A DNA stretch of 41,494 nt from the NCBI GenBank assembly GCA_016789365.1, contig JAEURH010000022.1, positions 1 through 41,494 of the forward strand, given 5' to 3'. The position numbers and the translations under genes were made by a program. The DNA is from Anaerolineales bacterium (GTDB taxonomy: Bacteria; Chloroflexota; Anaerolineae; Anaerolineales; Villigracilaceae). Shown piece after piece: positions 33,359 through 41,004 of the stretch; position 1 is the first letter of the stretch; every line of letters begins with the position of its first letter. The notes below the pieces were generated by a model. That model was not told where the DNA came from. It saw only the letters and a program-made list of their open reading frames with translations, and did no database searches.

Positions 33359-34109
33359 AAGGGGTTTGTGTTTCTGAAAAGCCATGTTTCTTTAACCAGA
33401 ATTCCACTTGTGGAATTTGCCATTCATAATCTACATCTAAACCACCCCATTGATGAATAGGCAAAATGTTTTGCCCCATCCATTTTTGAGGTAATAAGCC
33501 TGCATGTAAATTTTCTAAACAATGTGGGCGAACAATGGAGGTGCTCATATCTGCAAAATAGACATCGCCTTGTGAGTCGCGGTCACAATTCAAAGTAGCA
33601 GGGTCGCCAAATACTTCAAATGGTACGAAAGGATGAAGATAGCCATCTTCGCCTAATTTACGGGCGCGAAGCGGACTCCACATGTTGTAAATAGAAACTG
33701 TCACAGCAGAATCAGCCTTCGGGTCAGCACGAAGCGCAGAAATTCCTTGCTCCAATAAATCTGCATTAATCGTTGCGGCGTTTGCAAAGAGCAAAATCAT
33801 TAATTCAATTTTTTTGCCTTCTTTGGCAAGTTCATCTTTTATCACTTGATAGCCATGCACATAAGCATCCTCGCCGAGGGCTTGCTTGGTTGCCAAATGA
33901 GGCGGGCGGTCAATAATCTGTGCGCCATATTGTGTCGTCACCTCTTTAATACGTGGCGAATCTGTAGAAACATAAACACGGTCAACCGATGGTGCATTGA
34001 GCGCCGCCATTAATGGATAAGACATTAATGGGCGACCAAAAATTGGATATAAATTTTTACCGGGGAAGCCAACGCTTCCCTCACGGCCTAACAATAAAGC
34101 AGTTATCAT
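33348..34109 (-). CDS. NeuA/KdsB-like cytidylyltransferase (stand-alone paralogue)
   Basis: 253 residues. The nucleotide loop LLGREGSVGFPGKN (6-19) keeps the Arg, GSxG and Lys of CMP-sialate/Kdo synthetases, and Asp225-Val-Asp227 matches the metal-binding pair near the C-terminus. It shares its start (M-I-x-A-L), PIFGRPLMSYPL and C-terminal GFSETQTPY with domain 1 of the fusion protein, so the two are paralogues. In both, a WQIP motif follows the Asp pair in place of the usual acidic residues. No NeuB or KdsA homologue lies in the window to supply a 2-keto sugar acid. It overlaps the methyltransferase gene (ATGA). Confidence 0.88.
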   Translation of the reverse strand: MITALLLGREGSVGFPGKNLYPIFGRPLMSYPLMAALNAPSVDRVYVSTDSPRIKEVTTQYGAQIIDRPPHLATKQALGEDAYVHGYQVIKDELAKEGKKIELMILLFANAATINADLLEQGISALRADPKADSAVTVSIYNMWSPLRARKLGEDGYLHPFVPFEVFGDPATLNCDRDSQGDVYFADMSTSIVRPHCLENLHAGLLPQKWMGQNILPIHQWGGLDVDYEWQIPQVEFWLKKHGFSETQTPYAK

Positions 34110-34993
34110 TTTTTAAACTCCATTACAGCAAACAAAGTATCACATTTCCATTGTTTTTTTAATGCCTCTGCGTAAGCAATTTCAAGTTCGGGGGTGAATA
34201 TTTCTTTGAAACGCCCTGCCCCACCTGGTTTGCCTTCCATCATCCAAACCATGTGATTGGATAAATCATAGCGTTGGGCAGGAATCATTTGCACATCATA
34301 CCCTGCACGTATTAATACATCTTTTAAAGTTTTATGCGAGAAATTATAGTAATGTGCTTTTTGCCAATAAAATGGGGCAAAGTTTGGAATGTCGTATGGG
34401 CTTAACAATATATCATCCACATTAGGAACTTCAAGCAAAATTCTGCCGTTTGGTTTTAACCAATTTGATAATGAACTCATATATCCAATTGGGTCGCGTA
34501 AATGCTCAAGTACATAGTATAAAAACAAAACATCAAACTTTTTTTCTGAAAGTTCCTCTAACGAGTTATAGGTTTTTATACCAATGCTATTTGCATAATC
34601 ACGATAGGCTTGGCTGGGTTCCAGACCAGTTACAGAATTCACATAACCGCGCAAATCGTCTAAGAAATAACCTGTAGAACTGCCAATTTCTAAAACATCA
34701 TCTTCTGGTTTTAAGAATGGACGCACCAAAGGAAGCCTGCGCTCACCTTCGGGTTGATAGGAACGAAAATGTGATTGTGGGCTTTTCCAACTTGCGCCAG
34801 AACGTCCTGCCATATATTTTTCAAATTCAGCGCGATAAAAGTCGGCTTCTTCTTTTTCATTCATAATTGGAAAAAGATATACAATGTCACATTGACGACA
34901 TTTATATTGCTTTGATTCTGGCGCATCGGCAACTGTTTCGCCGATTAATTCTGCATCTGCTGAACCGCATAATCTACATATTGGTTTACTCAT
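34106..34993 (-). CDS. Zinc-knuckle class I SAM methyltransferase
   Basis: 295 residues from ATG 34993, chosen because GGAAG is 4 bases upstream and the ATG overlaps the preceding TGA; a longer TTG reading exists. CRLC (Cys6, Cys9) and CRQC (Cys32, Cys35) form a zinc-ribbon. Motif I VLEIGSSTGYF lies at 100-110, and YVLEHLRDPIGYMSSLSNWLKPNGRILLEVPN is the typical Methyltransf_23 block. This architecture occurs in sugar C-methyltransferases and in O-antigen loci. It is coupled on both sides, to an SDR and to a cytidylyltransferase. Confidence 0.87.
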   Translation of the reverse strand: MSKPICRLCGSADAELIGETVADAPESKQYKCRQCDIVYLFPIMNEKEEADFYRAEFEKYMAGRSGASWKSPQSHFRSYQPEGERRLPLVRPFLKPEDDVLEIGSSTGYFLDDLRGYVNSVTGLEPSQAYRDYANSIGIKTYNSLEELSEKKFDVLFLYYVLEHLRDPIGYMSSLSNWLKPNGRILLEVPNVDDILLSPYDIPNFAPFYWQKAHYYNFSHKTLKDVLIRAGYDVQMIPAQRYDLSNHMVWMMEGKPGGAGRFKEIFTPELEIAYAEALKKQWKCDTLFAVMEFKK

Positions 34994-35922
34994 ACAACTT
35001 CCTTTTTTGCCCAAGCAACCATTTTGCTTAAGCCGTCATATAAATTCATTTTTGGTTTCCAATTCAAATCTTTTTCAGCTAGCGAAATATTTGCTGTTAA
35101 GCCAAATTGGTCAAAGGCAGAGCCTTGTAATTCTTTAATTGGATGGTTGGTGTCAAGTTTCATTACATCTATCAAAGTTTTCAATAATTCTCGCACCGTG
35201 GTTGCTTTGCCTGTGCCGAGGTTATAAATTGATGATGGCGTTTGTTTTATTTGTAAAGCATTCATCCAAGCATCTACTATATCGTCAATATAAATAAAAT
35301 CTCTAAATCTTTCAAGCGAGCCAGTCACAGGCACTTCTTCGCCACGCAATAAATATGCCATAAAAATACTTGCCATACCTTGTTTTAAGTTGCCTAAATT
35401 TTGACCAGGTCCATACACGCTAAACATGCGAAATGAAGTGACGTTCAAACCTTCTAATGAAGTTAAGCGTAACAAATGTTCAGAAGCCAATTTTGATACG
35501 CCATAATAAGCAATCGGTTCGCAAATCGCATCTTCTGAAACGGGTGAGGCATGTTTATTTCCATATACAGTCATTGAGCTGGCATATAAAAATCTTGAAA
35601 CATTATTTTCTAAACACCAACGCGATAATAACAAAGTAGAAGCAGCGTTTACTTGCAAATCATAATATGGCATTTCAATGGAAGCGGGTCCTGATGATTG
35701 TGCGGCGAGATGACAAACCGCATCAAACTTTCCTGATGGAAGATGTTCAAGGCAATCTGCTTTTGCTAAATCATATTCGACAAATTCCGCTTCTTTCGGG
35801 ATGTTTGCCTGTTTGCCCGTAGATAAATTATCTATCACCGAAACATGATGCCCTTCGGCAATCAGGCGATGTGCTAAAGCAGAACCGATAAAGCCCGCGC
35901 CGCCAGTAATTAAGACTCTCAT
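34990..35922 (-). CDS. NAD-dependent nucleotide-sugar epimerase/dehydratase (extended SDR)
   Basis: 310 residues. GGAGFIG at 7-13, DNLSTG at 31-36 as in UDP-glucose 4-epimerases, active-site strand ASSMTVYG (Ser115/Ser116), and Tyr140/Lys144 in YGVSK. The overall pattern is closest to UDP-hexose 4-epimerases such as GalE or WbpP. There is no dehydratase acidic pair. Overlaps at both ends (ATGA) tie it to the Gfo/Idh/MocA dehydrogenase and the methyltransferase, which suggests consecutive steps on one sugar. Confidence 0.85.
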   Translation of the reverse strand: MRVLITGGAGFIGSALAHRLIAEGHHVSVIDNLSTGKQANIPKEAEFVEYDLAKADCLEHLPSGKFDAVCHLAAQSSGPASIEMPYYDLQVNAASTLLLSRWCLENNVSRFLYASSMTVYGNKHASPVSEDAICEPIAYYGVSKLASEHLLRLTSLEGLNVTSFRMFSVYGPGQNLGNLKQGMASIFMAYLLRGEEVPVTGSLERFRDFIYIDDIVDAWMNALQIKQTPSSIYNLGTGKATTVRELLKTLIDVMKLDTNHPIKELQGSAFDQFGLTANISLAEKDLNWKPKMNLYDGLSKMVAWAKKEVV

Positions 35923-37001
35923 TCCGCCTCTGTGATGTATAACTTAGCAAGTTTTTCATCAGGCTTGCCAAGTTTATTTGAAGCAACACCTTCATCTAAA
36001 AATACTTCGCGGTTATCTTCTGCAGAACGGTATAAGGCGTTAAGCAAACGTATCGCACGCGTACCCTCTTCAAACGAGACAGGATGCGGTTTTTTATCTT
36101 GTAAATCAGCAACTACATCGCGGAAAAAATTCCAGTGACCAAATCCATAGGCATCTGGAAAATCTTCTGAGTAATTATTTGCATGTTGAGGGTCAAGCGT
36201 GTATGTGCTTAATTGATTTGAGGCGATGCCCGTCAGAATGGCTGTGCCTTTTTCTGCTAAAACAGAAATTGACGCTTCGAAATCATCGGGGCGGGCGGCG
36301 GTGGTGACTTCGATAACGCCTAATGCGCCGTTTTTGAATTTCAACGTTGCCACAAATGTATCTTCTACTTCAACATCCACAAGTTGAGTAGCGGCGCGCG
36401 CAGTAACGGATTCAATATCACCAAGCATATATTGAAGCAAATCAATATAATGAATGCCCTGATTGGTTAATGCACCACCATCCATTGCCCAAGTACCACG
36501 CCATGCATCGCGGTTGTAATATGTTTGCGGGCGGCACCAACGTAAACGCACTGTTCCCAATACAGGTTTACCTAATGCGCCTGTAAGTAAATCATCACGT
36601 ACTTTTTGTACGGCTTTGTTATATCGGTTTTGATAGACAGGAAATATTTTTACGCCATTTGCCTCAGCAGTAGATTTCATTTTTGCTAAATCATCCCAAG
36701 CCAATGCCATTGGTTTTTCAACGACAACATGTTTTTTGTAACGTTTAATAACATCTATAGTATGTTGAGGATGGATTCCGCTAGGGGTGAGAATACAAAC
36801 CACGTCTATATTTTCTTTCTTTAACATGATGTGGTAGTTTGTATAGGCAAGCACATTATATTTTTGAGCATAGCCTTCGGCGCGTTCTGGAATCAAATCA
36901 CATACGGCTACAAGTTTCGCACCTTGAATTTCTGTTAAGGGTCCAAGATGGTTTTTGGCAATCCGTCCGCAACCAATGAGGGCAAATCGAAGTTCTTTCA
37001 T
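35919..37001 (-). CDS. Gfo/Idh/MocA family sugar dehydrogenase
   Basis: 360 residues. The N-terminal NAD(P) fold has IGCGRIAKNH (9-18). The signature EKPMA holds the catalytic Lys96, and DGGALTNQGIHYID supplies the conserved Asn180/His184 pair of the C-terminal domain. In polysaccharide loci such enzymes oxidise C3 of a UDP-HexNAcA (WbpB, WlbA) or reduce keto sugars. No adjacent aminotransferase or oxidase is present to confirm the 3-amino route. It follows the acyltransferase with no gap and overlaps the SDR by ATGA. Confidence 0.87.
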   Translation of the reverse strand: MKELRFALIGCGRIAKNHLGPLTEIQGAKLVAVCDLIPERAEGYAQKYNVLAYTNYHIMLKKENIDVVCILTPSGIHPQHTIDVIKRYKKHVVVEKPMALAWDDLAKMKSTAEANGVKIFPVYQNRYNKAVQKVRDDLLTGALGKPVLGTVRLRWCRPQTYYNRDAWRGTWAMDGGALTNQGIHYIDLLQYMLGDIESVTARAATQLVDVEVEDTFVATLKFKNGALGVIEVTTAARPDDFEASISVLAEKGTAILTGIASNQLSTYTLDPQHANNYSEDFPDAYGFGHWNFFRDVVADLQDKKPHPVSFEEGTRAIRLLNALYRSAEDNREVFLDEGVASNKLGKPDEKLAKLYITEAE

Positions 37002-37580
37002 TTATGCTCCGCGTTTTTTTAAGAATTTAGCTGGTACACCACCGACAATTGTATAAGGTTCAACATCTTTTGCTACTACTGCGCCTGCGGCAATTACTGC
37101 CCCTTTACCAATCCGAGTACCTGCCACCACAACACAATTTGCTCCAATCCAAACGTCATCTTCTACAATAATTTCTCCACCAGTATGCCCTTGCTCACGG
37201 ATGGTTTGGTCTGCGCGAGTCGTAACATGGTCACTGGCACGTAATACGGTATTGGGAGCAATCAAAACGTAATTACCAAGTACAATTTTTCCTTTTTCAC
37301 TGGCATTCACTGTTACATTTTCCGCTATACTGACGTTGTCACCAACAATCAATTCTCCATTAATAGCACCAAGTGTGCTATTTCTACGAATTGAGAAATT
37401 CTCTCCAATGCTAATATTTTGCGGGTCGTACACTAATAAGCCCATTCCTAAATGAGATTTCGCGCCCAGTTTCTTAAAGCGCTTAGAAAAATACCATTGA
37501 CGAAAACGAAGTCCTGTTTGCCCTGGTATAGAAACCGCGAACTCATCCGCGTAGGCGAAAAATTCTCTTTGTCCAAACAT
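37002..37580 (-). CDS. Hexapeptide-repeat acyltransferase (WbbJ/maltose O-acetyltransferase-like)
   Basis: 192 residues of left-handed beta-helix repeats ([LIV]-G-x4), for example IGENFSI, VGDNVSI and VLGNYVLI. The terminal block is DDVWIGANCVVVAGTRIGKGAVIAAGAVV, ending in VGGVPAKFL. This is the CoA-dependent acetyltransferase pattern; the His of the active site is probably in RASDHVTT. It likely O- or N-acetylates a sugar. A strong AAGGAGA ribosome-binding site 7 bases from the ATG suggests high, independent initiation in this otherwise overlapping operon. Confidence 0.9.
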   Translation of the reverse strand: MFGQREFFAYADEFAVSIPGQTGLRFRQWYFSKRFKKLGAKSHLGMGLLVYDPQNISIGENFSIRRNSTLGAINGELIVGDNVSIAENVTVNASEKGKIVLGNYVLIAPNTVLRASDHVTTRADQTIREQGHTGGEIIVEDDVWIGANCVVVAGTRIGKGAVIAAGAVVAKDVEPYTIVGGVPAKFLKKRGA

Positions 37581-37586
37581 TTTGTA

Positions 37587-37593
37587 TCTCCTT
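37587..37593 (-). promoter_or_regulatory. Strong ribosome-binding site AAGGAGA
   Basis: Read on the minus strand, AAGGAGA lies in the 18-base gap after wzx, with GGAG 7 bases before the acyltransferase ATG. It confirms that start and marks one of the strongest initiation sites seen in the operon. Confidence 0.75.
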
Positions 37594-37598
37594 AAACC

Positions 37599-39179
37599 TT
37601 ACGTTTCATGTTTTAAGCCTAACGCTTTTTTGAGCGTTGTTAAGATTTTGTTTGCGTTTTGGTTCATTTCATCTTTACCAATACCTAATAGATTAGGCTT
37701 AAACAAAGCAATGGTAGCAATTGCTATAAAATAAATAATAGTCGATATAATAAAAATGATAAGAGGGGCAATGTTGAATGTTGCTAAAATCTCGCTTACC
37801 TTCGTTAAAGCCAACCAAGCAGATAAAAACACCAACACAACCACACTAAGTTTTTGAATAAGGGTAGAAAAATAATTTAACCCAAAGGTTCGGTGGCTCA
37901 TCCATTCATAAGCCTGCACACTGATTAATCCATATATCACCATGCGAATGGCAACGCCCATTGCGCCTAAATTTAAGCCTGGCAAAGGTGCATTTGGAGA
38001 AGCCAATAAAAAGTAACTTAACGCTACATCTGGAATAGAGATGAGGATTCCTACATCTCGAATTTGTTTTGTCTTTTCTGCGCCTTTTAATGCGGCAGTG
38101 TTAATTTGGCCATACGTTTGTTGCAATGGGTAAAACGCCATAAGAGCTAACACAGGAATAGCGGCTTGGTATTCATCGCCGACTAGAATATCTACTAACA
38201 AATGGCTGGTGAAAGAAAGCCAAGCGCACAATACTAATGCTACAAAAAATAAAAAGTTAGTAAATTTGTAATAGGTACGGGTGGCACGTTCTTGTTCTCC
38301 GTTTGCCATAGCATTGGCAATTTCTCTCCAAAAGATAGACAATGCCGAACTTGTAAACACCAATACCAAAGCAGACCATTTCGTGGCAAGAGCAAAGTTC
38401 CCTTGTTCTACTGAGCCGTACCAGCGTTGGAGCAGATAAATTCCAAGATAAGCCACAATTGGTTTATAGTACTCAAGCAGAATTAAGGGCGAAGCGTAAG
38501 CCCACCAGCGGTTGATATATCTTGAAACGTTTTCGGTCAGGTTTCCATCCCATGTTAATGTTCGGTTCACTATCAAAAGCCAATAGCCCAGCACAAGCCC
38601 AATTAAGAATGTAGTAAATAAATTTAACCATACATAAGTATAAAAATTTAATATTTCAAAATAATTTAAGCCAAGTAAGCCAACAATATTGATAAATGCT
38701 GTCATTAAGACAATGGCTTGTGTACGGACAGTTAAACCTTTGCTATCACCTAATTGTCTTAATGAAGCGGTTACAAATAAACACCATTCTAAAATCGTCA
38801 CCCATAGAATTTGGTCTAAGGCTTGATGGGGCCAAAGTAAGTTGGTGGATTGTAAAAAGGTTAAGATTCCAATTAGCCCAAAAACAATAACAATTTGGAA
38901 TAACAATAATAAAGCATAAGTTTTTGTTAATGAACCACTTTGCCTTTGTTGTGATGAAAATGTAAAAAATGCTTGGTTGGCGCTTGGGTCTAAAAAACTG
39001 CGAATGGTGCTGGCGGTATTTAATAAAAAATTATAATTTCCAAATGCGGCGGGACCTAACGCACGCGGCACAATACCACTCGTGATGATAGTTGCTATTA
39101 ATTGTATAAATTGCGTGAATAATGTAGCAATATAACGGCGACGCACGCTTTCGGCAGGTTGAGTAGCAGTTAAAGTCAT
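37599..39179 (-). CDS. wzx: Wzx-like polysaccharide flippase (MATE/MVF superfamily)
   Basis: 526 residues with about 12-14 hydrophobic segments. The start MTLTATQPAESVRRRYIATLFTQFIQ is the charged N-terminus with the first helix, then GIVPRALGPAAFGNYNFLL, the characteristic loop after helix 1 in PST-type Wzx proteins (usually G-xx-LGPxxYGxY). I use ATG 39179 rather than a TTG three codons earlier, since GAGG is 10 bases from the ATG and touches the TTG. Role: flips undecaprenyl-linked repeat units to the periplasm. It coexists with an ABC exporter in this window. Confidence 0.9.
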   Translation of the reverse strand: MTLTATQPAESVRRRYIATLFTQFIQLIATIITSGIVPRALGPAAFGNYNFLLNTASTIRSFLDPSANQAFFTFSSQQRQSGSLTKTYALLLLFQIVIVFGLIGILTFLQSTNLLWPHQALDQILWVTILEWCLFVTASLRQLGDSKGLTVRTQAIVLMTAFINIVGLLGLNYFEILNFYTYVWLNLFTTFLIGLVLGYWLLIVNRTLTWDGNLTENVSRYINRWWAYASPLILLEYYKPIVAYLGIYLLQRWYGSVEQGNFALATKWSALVLVFTSSALSIFWREIANAMANGEQERATRTYYKFTNFLFFVALVLCAWLSFTSHLLVDILVGDEYQAAIPVLALMAFYPLQQTYGQINTAALKGAEKTKQIRDVGILISIPDVALSYFLLASPNAPLPGLNLGAMGVAIRMVIYGLISVQAYEWMSHRTFGLNYFSTLIQKLSVVVLVFLSAWLALTKVSEILATFNIAPLIIFIISTIIYFIAIATIALFKPNLLGIGKDEMNQNANKILTTLKKALGLKHET

Positions 39180-39180
39180 G

Positions 39181-40998
39181 TTACTCAATCCTCAAAATTT
39201 GTGCAGAGGTGGTTTTTATTTTTTGAGGGCTAGCTGGTAACAAATATTTGTTTGCGAAACTATCATCACGTTTAATCGGTAAGCGCCCTTCTAAACAATC
39301 TGTAATGCCTTGTTTCATTTCTGAAAGCGTATTATAAAAATGAACGCGCTTGGATAAGAGTTGATATGCCGTTGGGTTGAACGGTAATAATGGATTCGTG
39401 AGTGATAAAATCTCTGCATCAGTTTTCAAACATTCAAATAATGGCGAAGATGGAAATTCACTAAGAATGACACGTGTAGGATATTCTTTTAAGACATCAA
39501 CAAGCGAAGGTCCCTCTAAAACTTTTATATTTTTTAAGCCACGCAATAATTCAATAAAAGCACTGTTGGTATAGTCGTACGCTGGAAAAGGTTTTACAAC
39601 CACACGCAAACTAGAGCATTGATTCAAAAACTTAAGCAATTCACGCTGGTATTGAGCTAATTCATGTAACAAAGGGCGCGGACCTTCTCTATAAAATGAA
39701 GCCGCATTGGAGATAGGGAAAAGAATATCTATTTTTACACGCTTAGAAAACCGATGTGAATTAACTGTTACTTTTTCACCTGCTGGTATGATTTCACAAC
39801 GGGGTTGTAAATCAGGTGAAGTTTCTAACAAATCTTCTTTTGTAAAACCGTAACTTAAATAATGCGTACTCCACCAAAAATCTGAATCAAAATGTCTGGG
39901 TGGGCTTACTTCAATTCCATAATTGCCACCATGTTGACGGCCAATAACAGGCACTCCACATTTCAATAGATATTCAACTAAGAAAGATAGCCCATTCATT
40001 GCCACAGGTGGGCGAATCCATATTCCGCCAAGTATTTTTTCTTTGCTTGCAAGATTATGTAAATTCTTAACGGGAAGAATATAAGTGAAATAGTTACGGC
40101 AAAAATCATCCAAAATGATAGCTCTTAAGACAGCGGTAATTTCAATCTCATTTTTTGATAGGATTTTTTTAACCGCTTCTTGACTCGCTTCTTGCAGTCT
40201 CTGCGGCGGGAGCATTTTCTGCGCTGACAAGTTTTCTTGCAAAGAAATACTCTCTGACGGCAAATCTTTATGAGGTATTAATTCGGCTGAATATGAACCA
40301 TTTATTAAGACTAGCAAGCCACGAGCATTCTCGAGCCACAAAACTAGTGGAGCATCTTGAAAGTCATTCTTCTTAACAACAATGTTGTATAGTTTGCTAA
40401 ATCCGCTTCGGATACCATTTGCAAAAATTTTGTTCCACTTTTGCCGCCTGCTAATTTTTTTGCTTTGTGCCAAAACCTTTTGTGAAATTGGAGAAGTGCT
40501 TTTTTCAACTGCAAGTGGTGTGTGGCTTAAAATCAACTCCATAATATTAATTGTGGTCTGAAAAAACGAAGGGGCATTTTGAATGCCGTGTGGCATAAAC
40601 AAGATTGCTTTCTGCGGAGAAAACTTGCTTACTAAATGTTGAAATGCAATGATGGATTTTGATATATTCACATATTCAAGTTTGAGACGATAGCGATATA
40701 ACGTGTAAAAGAATTGAAGCGACGGGGTGATTTGTAATTGTTGATTCAACTCATCAGCAAATAAAGAGTCAAGGTGGTTCAATAAATCATCTGTTTTGGG
40801 TGGCGCTTCTTTATAGAGTTTGATTAAATCTGTTATGGTCAAAAAAGAGGATAGAGGCGTGCAAAATAAACCATGAGCCTCTAAGTAATCATCCACTGCG
40901 GCATGGGTAGAGATTAAAGTCATGCTATCAAATTGTGCGCGATGTTGAACTACATAATCGGCATCATGCACGTCGTTCAAAATTGCAATTGTTTTCAT
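39181..40998 (-). CDS. Large unrecognised GT-B-like protein (putative surface-glycan transferase)
   Basis: 605 residues, soluble. The first strand-loop is MKTIAILNDVHDADYV. The central part has GGIWIRPPVAMNG followed by GRQHGGNYGIEVSPP, a His-Gly signature like those in capsule-type transferases. Near the C-terminus LSEFPSSPLFECLK places Ser517 and Glu522 as in GT-B donor sites and in the same relative place as in the 659-aa protein of this operon. It may belong to the LIC12162-like putative transferases of Leptospira, but that is memory of the family, not a search. It ends 1-2 bases before the wzx ATG. Confidence 0.62.
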   Translation of the reverse strand: MKTIAILNDVHDADYVVQHRAQFDSMTLISTHAAVDDYLEAHGLFCTPLSSFLTITDLIKLYKEAPPKTDDLLNHLDSLFADELNQQLQITPSLQFFYTLYRYRLKLEYVNISKSIIAFQHLVSKFSPQKAILFMPHGIQNAPSFFQTTINIMELILSHTPLAVEKSTSPISQKVLAQSKKISRRQKWNKIFANGIRSGFSKLYNIVVKKNDFQDAPLVLWLENARGLLVLINGSYSAELIPHKDLPSESISLQENLSAQKMLPPQRLQEASQEAVKKILSKNEIEITAVLRAIILDDFCRNYFTYILPVKNLHNLASKEKILGGIWIRPPVAMNGLSFLVEYLLKCGVPVIGRQHGGNYGIEVSPPRHFDSDFWWSTHYLSYGFTKEDLLETSPDLQPRCEIIPAGEKVTVNSHRFSKRVKIDILFPISNAASFYREGPRPLLHELAQYQRELLKFLNQCSSLRVVVKPFPAYDYTNSAFIELLRGLKNIKVLEGPSLVDVLKEYPTRVILSEFPSSPLFECLKTDAEILSLTNPLLPFNPTAYQLLSKRVHFYNTLSEMKQGITDCLEGRLPIKRDDSFANKYLLPASPQKIKTTSAQILRIE

Positions 40999-41004
40999 AA
41001 ACCA

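Noticed and set aside
26465-34109. Phosphonate or phosphinothricin-type pathway (PhpF-like cytidylyltransferase with a PGDH-like enzyme)
   Set aside because: No PEP phosphomutase (PepM) or phosphonopyruvate decarboxylase homologue occurs in the window.
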